From Candidatus Methanophagales archaeon ANME-1-THS (GTDB taxonomy: Archaea; Halobacteriota; Syntropharchaeia; Alkanophagales; Methanospirareceae), in contig RXIE01000150.1 in NCBI GenBank assembly GCA_004212135.1, positions 1 to 9,442 of the forward strand: a stretch of 9,442 nucleotides of DNA, in the 5' to 3' direction. This document shows positions 1 to 5,358 of the stretch, piece after piece (position 1 is the stretch's first letter; every line of letters begins with the position of its first letter). The notes beneath the pieces are model-generated. The model was given only the letters and a program-made list of their open reading frames with translations. It was not told the DNA's origin and ran no database searches. Position numbers and translations under genes: made by a program.

Positions 1-374
1 AAGATACTCTCCATCTTCAGCTTTATCAGGTCTGCCAAGCCCTCTTCGGACTCTGGATCAAGATCACAGGTTTCCGAATATGCTTTCACTGGAGCCAGCT
101 CCTTGCGCAGGGAGATCACCATGAAACCCTGTGGCTCCACACGGCAGAAGTACCCTATAACGCGATCTCCACGTTTGAACTCTGTTATCTCCACCACTTC
201 AGCGGTCTCTGACCCGCCCCAATTTCCCTCCTGGCTGATAGTCAGAGTGATCCAATTCTTAGCAACGTTCAGAGCCTCGTCCATGGTCACTGTCTCAGCC
301 CCCACTGGGGATGCCAGCGCCGGAACTACCAGGCATGCAATCAAGACTAACATCATTAGCCATCTCATGTTCAT
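1..374 (-). CDS. Secreted protein with C10-protease propeptide-like (Spi) domain, truncated by window edge
   Basis: 124 codons are visible; the gene runs off the left edge without a stop. ATG at 374 is preceded by a GAGG Shine-Dalgarno (379-382). Residues 5-21 form a hydrophobic signal peptide with likely cleavage after ALA (about residue 21). Residues 30-103 resemble the propeptide/inhibitor domain of streptopain-like C10 cysteine peptidases (Spi family): an 'EALNVAKNW' helix, then 'GYFCRVEPQGFMVIS', 'LAPVKAYSE', the usual order of the GY..v.p.GfvivS....Pv.aYSe pattern. In C10 peptidases the catalytic Cys-His domain follows this propeptide, but here it would lie beyond position 1 and is not seen. 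The gene starts 9 nt after the stop of the lipoprotein gene, so the two are probably co-transcribed. It could instead be a free-standing inhibitor-like protein. The secreted nature is fairly sure; the protease identity is inference. Confidence 0.7.
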   Translation of the reverse strand, partial: MNMRWLMMLVLIACLVVPALASPVGAETVTMDEALNVAKNWITLTISQEGNWGGSETAEVVEITEFKRGDRVIGYFCRVEPQGFMVISLRKELAPVKAYSETCDLDPESEEGLADLIKLKMESI

Positions 375-383
375 CCAGCCTCG

Positions 384-1754
384 CTATTGCAGCGTGACCA
401 ACACTAGTATCTGCCCTTTTTCGCCCTTTTCCAGCGGCTCCATGGCTTTCCCTAAGATAGCGCCGTGAGCGCGCTCATACTCGGTGACCTTCATGGCATA
501 GCCCGGTGTCGCGGATGTGGTCAGCAAATCGCCTGGCTTCACTGCTGATTCTGTCGCATCCACGTTACAGTATACTCTCCCTGCTAGAGCTACATTATAA
601 TCGAATTCGTCCGATCCGAGCCGCACGCCCGAGCCAAGACCTTGCGCCCCCGTCACGATCCCAGCAACTTTCCGGTCGTAAGGCATATCACAAACCGTCA
701 AGAGGCCGGGATTTAAAGGATCGATGCACAGCACTGAACCAGGCCCAATCTCCTCTTGGTCCGAGACGTCAAAACCTTCCGCATAGTCAAGCCCTTCGCC
801 CAGCTCCAAAACAGTACTGCCCGTGCTATAACTACTGATGGCTACTTTTCCCTGGAATTTCCCGGCATAGCCTGCAGATTTACCGTACACGCCCACCGAG
901 GTGCCTTGCCCCCAAACTCCAGTTGAACCCTGGCCGACTAAACCGATATCCTTTTGGCTGTATCCTCTCACCGCGGGGCTATAATAGCCGTAGGTCTCTA
1001 CATAAACTCCCTCGCTTTCGATGCCGCGAGCCACTACGTAAACTCCATCGCTGTTGGCACCGTAGGTAGATGCATAAACCCCCTCGCTGCCGGAGCCAGA
1101 GGTAGATGCATAAACTCCCTTGCCGTTGTTACCAGTAGTAGATGCATTAATTCCAGCGCTGTTGTCACCATAGACATCAACCCTAATTCCATCTCCGTAG
1201 AACAAACCCTTATAATTATTCCTAACATACAGAATGCGCCCGCCACTGACCGAACCGACCGAACCGTTAATCACCGCGCCCGGTCGCAGGCTCAGCGCAT
1301 ACGGCACCGGCATGAGCTCCACCCGCGGCGTCATCTCGGGATCAGCCTCAACTGTTATGCCGAGCCAGAGCGCTCGACCATCGAAGTAACTCGTGCCAAT
1401 GCCAAGGCTGATTGTCGTATTGAACAACCCATTTGTAACTGTTACCGAATGCGTATCAGTAGCGAGTGCCGTTCCGCCCGTTTCCGTTTCGTAGAGCTTG
1501 AAGGTCATCGTGTACGTGCCGCTGAGCGGGTTGCCACCACTATCAGTCAGCCTCCCCTGGTAGTTGATTTTATTGGTAACCGCAGAAGCTGCCTCGAACT
1601 CTCCGCCCTCACTTCCCCTTATAGCCGCTATACGATCCGGAGCCGCTTCATCACCGGCACCGCCCATCGCCGCACAGGCGACCAGTAGAGCAGTGATAAA
1701 AAGTCCGGTCGCTGCAAGCGCCCCTATCCTAACCCTCCTCTTATTTCGAGTCAT
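384..1754 (-). CDS. Surface lipoprotein with N-terminal beta-sandwich domain and 12-residue repeats
   Basis: A 456-residue extracytoplasmic protein. Residues 8-30 are a signal peptide ending in the lipobox-like LVAC (Cys27), so it may be lipid-anchored. Residues 61-157 ('INYQGRLTDSGGNPL' ... 'MTPRVELMPVPYALSL') match a beta-rich domain I recognise from many bacterial and archaeal surface proteins, often followed by tail-fibre-like segments. Residues 189-260 hold six 12-residue repeats (consensus G-V-Y-A-x-T-x-G-x-x-S-x), then a degenerate Gly-rich stretch. The C-terminal ~130 residues (from 'EGLDYAEGF' to 'GQILVLVTLQ') form another conserved-looking globular domain, seemingly a terminal domain of fibre-like proteins. 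A TTG at 1763 would add three residues; I prefer ATG at 1754, which has GGTGA 10 nt upstream. It probably heads an operon with the C10-propeptide gene. No enzymatic motif is seen; a role in surface display or adhesion is inference. Confidence 0.8.
   Translation of the reverse strand: MTRNKRRVRIGALAATGLFITALLVACAAMGGAGDEAAPDRIAAIRGSEGGEFEAASAVTNKINYQGRLTDSGGNPLSGTYTMTFKLYETETGGTALATDTHSVTVTNGLFNTTISLGIGTSYFDGRALWLGITVEADPEMTPRVELMPVPYALSLRPGAVINGSVGSVSGGRILYVRNNYKGLFYGDGIRVDVYGDNSAGINASTTGNNGKGVYASTSGSGSEGVYASTYGANSDGVYVVARGIESEGVYVETYGYYSPAVRGYSQKDIGLVGQGSTGVWGQGTSVGVYGKSAGYAGKFQGKVAISSYSTGSTVLELGEGLDYAEGFDVSDQEEIGPGSVLCIDPLNPGLLTVCDMPYDRKVAGIVTGAQGLGSGVRLGSDEFDYNVALAGRVYCNVDATESAVKPGDLLTTSATPGYAMKVTEYERAHGAILGKAMEPLEKGEKGQILVLVTLQ
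975..1190 (-). repeat. Six in-frame 36-bp (12-residue) repeats inside the surface lipoprotein gene
   Basis: Six consecutive 12-residue units are read on the minus strand: GIRVDVYGDNSA, GINASTTGNNGK, GVYASTSGSGSE, GVYASTYGANSD, GVYVVARGIESE and GVYVETYGYYSP. The units keep Gly1, the hydrophobic residue 2 and, except in unit 4 where it is shifted, Gly8. The middle units are clearly similar at DNA level too (recurring 'gtagatgcataaac' around 1067-1153 on the plus strand). The regular spacing suggests a beta-solenoid or fibre shaft. Copy number could vary between strains. Confidence 0.8.
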
Positions 1755-1770
1755 GGTATCCAACTCACCA

Positions 1771-1814
1771 CCTTCTCTCGCTCGCTTCTCTCCCGTGCGA
1801 GGTGCGAGAGAAGG
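1771..1814 (-). promoter_or_regulatory. Inverted repeat overlapping the lipoprotein Shine-Dalgarno
   Basis: An 11-bp perfect inverted repeat (CCTTCTCTCGC at 1771-1781, GCGAGAGAAGG at 1804-1814) is extended inwards by TCGC/GCGA (1782-1785 with 1797-1800) after a 3-nt bulge, leaving an 11-nt loop. On the minus-strand transcript the distal arm ends in GAGAAGG, which runs into the GGTGGTGA ribosome binding site of the lipoprotein gene. A folded RNA would therefore partly hide the start signal. It would require transcription to begin upstream of about 1814. If it begins later, the dyad could be a DNA operator instead. TATA-like stretches on the minus strand lie near 1817-1826 and 1833-1842; I cannot choose between them. 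Confidence 0.45.
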
Positions 1815-1960
1815 AAGAATAAATTGGAATTGGCAATATCTATACTCGTAACATTTTTTTCCCCATAAGGATATGGCGAAATTTTATGTCATGCTAGCAC
1901 AAGCTCACGTTCACTCCGTTCATCCGACGGAGCGCCCTGAAGACGAAGTAGGAGCAGTGT

Positions 1961-1970
1961 AAAACTAAAA
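1961..1970 (-). terminator. Possible oligo-T terminator after nfo
   Basis: On the minus strand TTTTAGTTTT follows the nfo stop by about 26 nt; archaeal transcription often stops at such T-rich stretches without a hairpin. A separate 6-bp hairpin (CTCCGT/ACGGAG, 1914-1932) lies further downstream but has no T-run. No gene is seen in the 1764-1996 gap. Confidence 0.3.
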
Positions 1971-1996
1971 CAGCACCAGAAGAAGTCTCAATCTAC

Positions 1997-2845
1997 TTAC
2001 GATTGCCCGGCAAGTTCTCTTACCTTCTGGATATTCGCTTTATCACCTCTTCGGCTATCAACCGGCGTCTCAAGGATTAATGGCAGTTCCCTGATCCGTA
2101 TGTCCTTCAGGATCACGCGAAATCCAGCCTCACCAATACACCCGAGCCCGATATGCTCATGTCGATCTAATCTCGAGTCCAGATCACCGGTCGCATCATT
2201 GAGATGGATGAGCTTCAAAAGGTCCAGTCCTAATACAGCATCAAAATGCTCCATCACGGCGTTCAGGCTCTCTTCAGTCCGCAATTCATAGCCCGCAACA
2301 AAGGCATGACAGGTATCAAAGCAGATGCCTATCCGTTCCTTCCGCTCGATATGATCCATAATCCACCGGATATCCTCAAACGTCCCGCCCATACTGTTCT
2401 TCGTCCCTGCGGTATTCTCCAGAAGCAGCATTACGCGGTTATCCGCTTCAGTAAATGCGTGATTTATCGCATCGATTATCCGCTGAAATCCCTCTGCCTT
2501 ACCAAAGCCACGATGGCTGCCAAGATGGGTGACGAGATACGGAATGTGGAGCGCGTCGCATCGTTTCAATTCTTCAATAAGTGCCGCTACCGACTGCGTA
2601 TATACCCCATCTGCAGATGCCGCAAGATTCGGAAGGTACGGCATGTGGTCGACCGCGGGGAATATCCTGGAATCTTTCAGTTTCTCGATGAAGCCCGTGG
2701 TATCATGCCCGGTAAGCTCCTTGATCTTCCACCCCCTCGGGTTCCGCGAGAAGATCTGGAACGTATCACAGCCCAGCGCCTGCGCCCGATCCACCGCCTT
2801 ATCGATCGAGCCTGCAATTGAGACATGCACGCCAACTCGAACCAT
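1997..2845 (-). CDS. nfo: Endonuclease IV (AP endonuclease, Nfo family)
   Basis: A 282-residue, full-length TIM-barrel apurinic/apyrimidinic endonuclease that cuts DNA 5' to abasic sites in base excision repair, using a three-metal zinc centre. All nine expected metal ligands are visible by motif: H67 (VDHMPY), H107 (THLGSH), E143 (LLENTAG), D177 and H180 (CFDTCHAF), H214 (LIHLND), D227 and H229 (LDRHEHIG) and E259 (LILETP). The three classical signature motifs are intact and the length is typical (about 280). The ATG start is preceded by AAGGATGG. It lies 90 nt downstream of cutA in the same direction, so it may belong to the same transcription unit or have its own promoter; no clear TATA box is seen in the gap. 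Identification is secure. Confidence 0.97.
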   Translation of the reverse strand: MVRVGVHVSIAGSIDKAVDRAQALGCDTFQIFSRNPRGWKIKELTGHDTTGFIEKLKDSRIFPAVDHMPYLPNLAASADGVYTQSVAALIEELKRCDALHIPYLVTHLGSHRGFGKAEGFQRIIDAINHAFTEADNRVMLLLENTAGTKNSMGGTFEDIRWIMDHIERKERIGICFDTCHAFVAGYELRTEESLNAVMEHFDAVLGLDLLKLIHLNDATGDLDSRLDRHEHIGLGCIGEAGFRVILKDIRIRELPLILETPVDSRRGDKANIQKVRELAGQS

Positions 2846-2935
2846 ATATCCATCCTTTCACGTTTCTACACTAAGAAGATCAAGAAGGGTTCAAATAATG
2901 CGTTTGGTGTGCTCGCGAGTGAATGTTCCACCACC

Positions 2936-3250
2936 TTATTCAAGTGCAGCTTCGAGCCATGCTAAATACTGCTCATATCCTGCTACAATCGGGAGCGCGA
3001 TAATTTCCGGGAGTTCATAGCTATGCACTGCTTTGATTCGCTCGATAATCCGCGGAATCTTCCCCTTCTCGGTCTTTATGATCAGTAACGCTTCTCGATC
3101 AGTGCAAAACTCGTCCCTCCACCTGAAATACGAGTGCACGTCGGCTACATTCACACATGCCGCCAGCCGTTCCTCAACGAGAATCCTCGCTATCTTCTCG
3201 GATTCCTCCATCCGCGTGGTGCAGAAGAGCACACAAAACTCATTCTTCAT
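2936..3250 (-). CDS. cutA: CutA1-family protein (divalent cation tolerance)
   Basis: 104 residues, the usual CutA1 size. Members form very stable ferredoxin-like trimers; the name comes from copper tolerance in bacteria, but the biochemical role is still unsettled. Family motifs are present in order: 'LAACVNV' (residues 29-35), 'SYFRW' (40-44), 'EALLIIKT' (53-60), 'HSYELPEIIALPI' (76-88) and 'YLAWL' (95-99). Its ATG overlaps the stop of the preceding 53-residue gene (ATGA, 3247-3250) and has no good Shine-Dalgarno of its own, so translation is probably coupled. It is the third gene of a nifU-like / small protein / cutA operon, which suggests a shared link to metal or Fe-S handling; that link is inference. 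Confidence 0.95.
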   Translation of the reverse strand: MKNEFCVLFCTTRMEESEKIARILVEERLAACVNVADVHSYFRWRDEFCTDREALLIIKTEKGKIPRIIERIKAVHSYELPEIIALPIVAGYEQYLAWLEAALE

Positions 3251-3408
3251 GCTTCAGCCGCAAGTTTTTCCAGCACGTCCCGGGGCAATTGCTTGGCAAT
3301 ATCAATCTTCTTCACACAATGGGTCTTTATTCCCCTCTTCTTCGCTTCCGCGTTCAAATCCTTCCCTTTTATCTTCTTGATGAGCTCTTCCAGCTCCTTA
3401 TCCTCCAT
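3247..3408 (-). CDS. Small basic protein (53 aa), SAP/HeH-like, function unknown
   Basis: A 53-residue ORF (starts MEDKELEELIKKIK, ends LEKLAAEA). It is supported as a real gene by an excellent Shine-Dalgarno (GGAGGTGA, 3414-3421, 5 nt before ATG), placement directly after the nifU-like stop, and a 4-bp ATGA overlap with cutA. It is very rich in Lys and Glu and predicted helical. Residues about 17-51 (DLNAEAKKRGIK...VKKIDIAKQLP..VLEKL) have the helix-extended loop-helix spacing of SAP/HeH domains, which often bind nucleic acids ('LK.e.kkrGi....gkk.dli..l'). One Cys (C31) is the only possible metal or redox residue. The SAP-like assignment is tentative; existence of the gene is much more certain than its role. 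Confidence 0.8.
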   Translation of the reverse strand: MEDKELEELIKKIKGKDLNAEAKKRGIKTHCVKKIDIAKQLPRDVLEKLAAEA

Positions 3409-3413
3409 TTTCC

Positions 3414-3421
3414 TCACCTCC
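3414..3421 (-). promoter_or_regulatory. Strong Shine-Dalgarno of the 53-aa gene
   Basis: GGAGGTGA on the minus strand, fully complementary to the archaeal 16S 3' end, 5 nt before the ATG at 3408 and just after the stop of the nifU-like gene. It is the strongest ribosome binding site in the window and decides both existence and start of the short gene. Confidence 0.85.
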
Positions 3422-3426
3422 TCACC

Positions 3427-3699
3427 TTAACAAATCTTCTTCGCGCCCCATTTGGCTCTAATGTCCTCGACGGCCACGACCTCTTTTACTTCAGGAACTC
3501 GCTCTTTCAGCGTCGCCTCAACGAAGTTCACCAGGGTGTATTGACTCATGGGACAGCCCGCACAAGCGCCCTTTAATCTCACGTTCACCACACCGTTCTC
3601 GATGCCCACCAGTTCTATATTCCCACCTTCGAATACTAAAAAGGGGCGAATCTCTTTCTCTATTACCTCTTTTACCCGCTCGAACAAAGTAGTTATCAC
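3427..3699 (-). CDS. NifU C-terminal-domain (Nfu-type) Fe-S scaffold protein
   Basis: 90 residues, essentially a lone NifU C-terminal domain. Such proteins carry or deliver Fe-S clusters to target apoproteins. The diagnostic cluster motif is 'GACAGCP' with C46 and C49 (CxxC); upstream 'IRPFLVFEGGNIELVGIENGVVNVRLKG' (residues 17-44, here abbreviated by its ends IRPFL...VRLKG) is the usual Nfu sheet. A further Cys ends the protein. The start is GTG at 3699 with no Shine-Dalgarno; a TATA box about 33 nt upstream predicts a leader of only a few bases, so this is a near-leaderless first gene of the operon with the 53-aa gene and cutA. Family assignment is firm; client proteins are unknown. Confidence 0.93.
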   Translation of the reverse strand: MITTLFERVKEVIEKEIRPFLVFEGGNIELVGIENGVVNVRLKGACAGCPMSQYTLVNFVEATLKERVPEVKEVVAVEDIRAKWGAKKIC

Positions 3700-3725
3700 G
3701 TCTTAATCAGTAATAGGGCAGCGAA

Positions 3726-3735
3726 CTATAAAAAG
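3726..3735 (-). promoter_or_regulatory. TATA box for the nifU-like operon
   Basis: CTTTTTATAG on the minus strand, centred about 32 nt before the GTG at 3699. Transcription would begin near 3706, leaving a very short leader, which agrees with the missing Shine-Dalgarno. Confidence 0.6.
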
Positions 3736-3769
3736 TTGTAGGAAACGTGCAGAAGGAAAAGCTCCTCAT

Positions 3770-4846
3770 TCACCGTATGAGGAGAAAGACGTATCCGAAC
3801 AAGAGGTAAATACTCAAAAATACGACGCCTTCAAACCATACAAACTTCCCATCTGTTGCTATAACATCGTAAATCAGGACAGAAGCAAAAATCGCGACGA
3901 GCTCCATAGTTGAAAATACCAGCGTCATCGGGGTTCCAAGGGGAACGCTCAGAAAGAGCAGGATTGGCGCGACAAACAACGCGATCTGGGAGCTTGAGCC
4001 GGCCGATATGCCGAGACTAATATCAACTTTGTTCTTCATAGCTGCTGAAATCGCTGCGCCCTGTTCGGGAACGTTACCGATCAGACCCAGGAAAATCACA
4101 CCCATAAACGTATCAGTCAGATTGAAGGTTTGGGCAAAGGGCATCAGAGAGATAATGAGCAACTCACTCATGTATGCACCTGCTACTGCAGCACCAAGCA
4201 CGATGAAAAGCGAGGTCTGTATTGACCAGACAGGTATCTCCTTTTGGTATCGTTCCAGAAAGAGATGCTTATGCGTATACGCCGAAAACAGAATACTGCA
4301 GAGATAAATGGCAAATAAAATCACTGCGCTTACCAGGCTTATCTGCTCTACGTCAATTTTGAGCCCCGCTGCATCCATAGCCTGGAATGAAAAGGCGGTC
4401 GGTATGGCAAGCGTAATAATTGCCAGTGTCAGCATCGTGGAATTCATGCTCGCATTCTCGATGTTAAACTTGAGCGACTCGTACTTTATACCGCCAAAAA
4501 ATATGCTAATGCCCAGAATGAAGAGCAGATTGGCAATTATCGAGCCGGTTAACGCTGCTTTTACAACGTCTATAAGCCCCTCTTTGAGTGCAAAGTAGAG
4601 AATGATCAGTTCGGTCAGGTTACCAAGAGTTAGATTGATCAGCGCACCTCGCGTCATGCCGGTATGTTTTGCCAGCTCTTCAGTAGCGTGCCCGAGCAGT
4701 TTGGAGATAAAAATGAGCGCAATCGCCGAGGAGATAAAAATACCCGTGCGGCTAACATTGAGATAATCGAGCAGGATACTGAAAGACACAAGCACTAAAA
4801 CCATTTTTATGGTCGTGTTCCGAAGAATTATATCTTTCGTTTGCAT
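3770..4846 (-). CDS. CAX-type Ca2+/H+ (cation/proton) antiporter
   Basis: 358-residue integral membrane protein with about 10-11 hydrophobic helices, the size of prokaryotic CAX proteins of the Ca2+/cation antiporter superfamily. The two alpha repeats are clear. The first has 'GHATEELA' (52-59), 'GNLTELI' (75-81, acidic E79) and 'GSIIANLLFILG' (101-112). The second has 'GLIGNVPEQ' (254-262, E261), 'AMKNKVDISLGI' (269-280) and 'GSSSQIALFVAP' (283-294). Members export Ca2+ or related cations in exchange for protons. The start is bounded by an in-frame TAA two codons upstream of ATG 4846; there is no Shine-Dalgarno next to it. It lies 52 nt downstream of the winged-helix gene, same strand, so it is likely co-transcribed with and perhaps controlled by that regulator. 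Cation specificity cannot be read from sequence. Confidence 0.93.
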   Translation of the reverse strand: MQTKDIILRNTTIKMVLVLVSFSILLDYLNVSRTGIFISSAIALIFISKLLGHATEELAKHTGMTRGALINLTLGNLTELIILYFALKEGLIDVVKAALTGSIIANLLFILGISIFFGGIKYESLKFNIENASMNSTMLTLAIITLAIPTAFSFQAMDAAGLKIDVEQISLVSAVILFAIYLCSILFSAYTHKHLFLERYQKEIPVWSIQTSLFIVLGAAVAGAYMSELLIISLMPFAQTFNLTDTFMGVIFLGLIGNVPEQGAAISAAMKNKVDISLGISAGSSSQIALFVAPILLFLSVPLGTPMTLVFSTMELVAIFASVLIYDVIATDGKFVWFEGVVFLSIYLLFGYVFLLIR

Positions 4847-4898
4847 AGATTAAAGAAGTGAGACCTGGAAAATTCCAATTTTGTCTTACCTCCCTCTT

Positions 4899-5159
4899 TT
4901 AATCCCTCTTTGTGCACCGCTCCTTCATCGTTTGATAGCTGTGCACAAATTCTCTCCCTCGTTCCGTTGACGTGTATACCGAGCCAGAATTTTCTAACAA
5001 TCCCATCTCTTCCAAATCGTTAAGATAACTCTTTACTCGCTTGAAATTAAGATTCGCTTTGTATACAATCTCAGTTTTGCCCGCACCATGTCTCGCCACC
5101 AAGAGGATGTCTGATAATATCTCAAATCTATCCCTTCGCTCATTCTTCCCTACGTCCAT
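4899..5159 (-). CDS. Archaeal winged-helix transcriptional regulator (HTH_45-like)
   Basis: 86 residues from ATG 5159. The pattern 'RDRFEILSDILLVAR' (helix 1), 'GKTEIVYKANLNFKRVKSYL' (helices 2-3, recognition helix), 'LEEMGLLENSGSVYTSTERGREFV' (wing and helix; split here at residues 49-72) is that of the small archaeal winged-helix family (COG3432/PF14947-like). A purine-rich ribosome binding site (GGAGGGTGGAAGGG) abuts the ATG and fixes this start; a longer in-frame reading to 5423 crosses the intergenic region and the divergent gene's start and is not credible. It lies between two cation antiporters, same strand as the CAX gene and divergent from the NCX-type gene, which suggests it regulates one or both. 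No metal-binding Cys/His cluster is evident (C82 is the only cysteine), so the signal it senses is unknown. Confidence 0.9.
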   Translation of the reverse strand: MDVGKNERRDRFEILSDILLVARHGAGKTEIVYKANLNFKRVKSYLNDLEEMGLLENSGSVYTSTERGREFVHSYQTMKERCTKRD

Positions 5160-5241
5160 CCCTTCCACCCTCCACCCCCATCCATCGTCACTCAGAGAGG
5201 GGGTTAGTACTGATGATTGAATTAGCTGCATAAAAACTACG

Positions 5242-5285
5242 TGCAATAAACTCTCTGCTTCAAACCTGACGAGAGAGTTTTTGCA
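5242..5285. promoter_or_regulatory. Inverted repeat, candidate operator between regulator and NCX-type exchanger
   Basis: AAACTCTCT (5248-5256) and AGAGAGTTT (5272-5280) form a 9-bp perfect dyad with 15-nt spacer; imperfect matching continues outwards (TGCAATA / TTTTGCA) to 5242 and 5285. A second pairing, GCTGCA (5225-5230) with TGCAGC (5282-5287), overlaps it. A third CTCTCTG half-site lies inverted at 5193-5199. The site is in the 199-bp divergent gap, next to a TATA-like TTTTTAT on the minus strand (about 5230-5237) and upstream of the plus-strand TATA box, so a DNA operator is more likely than an RNA structure. The binding protein is inferred to be the adjacent regulator. Confidence 0.5.
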
Positions 5286-5328
5286 GCATCCTTCTTTCTC
5301 TTTGCGTGGAGGAATAAAAGGGATTGCA

Positions 5329-5336
5329 TTTTTAAG
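5329..5336 (+). promoter_or_regulatory. TATA box for the NCX-type exchanger
   Basis: TTTTTAAG centred about 27 nt before ATG 5359, predicting a leaderless or nearly leaderless transcript; no Shine-Dalgarno lies next to that ATG. An alternative TATA-like AATAAAAG is at 5312-5319. Confidence 0.5.
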
Positions 5337-5358
5337 CATCCAGAACCAGATAATCCAC

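Noticed and set aside
975..1190. Regular repeats as a possible CRISPR array
   Set aside because: Units are contiguous, 36 bp, in frame and diverged, with no spacers; they encode protein repeats.
954..1688. 244-codon plus-strand ORF opposite the lipoprotein gene
   Set aside because: Repetitive antisense shadow of the 12-residue repeat gene; no signal peptide, motif or ribosome site, whereas the minus frame is clearly a protein.
1914..1932. 6-bp hairpin CTCCGT/ACGGAG as an intrinsic terminator
   Set aside because: No T-run follows on either strand, and archaea rarely use hairpin terminators.
2246..3020. Overlapping plus-strand ORFs of 163-191 codons across nfo and beyond
   Set aside because: Shadows of nfo, whose nine metal ligands are all intact on the minus strand.
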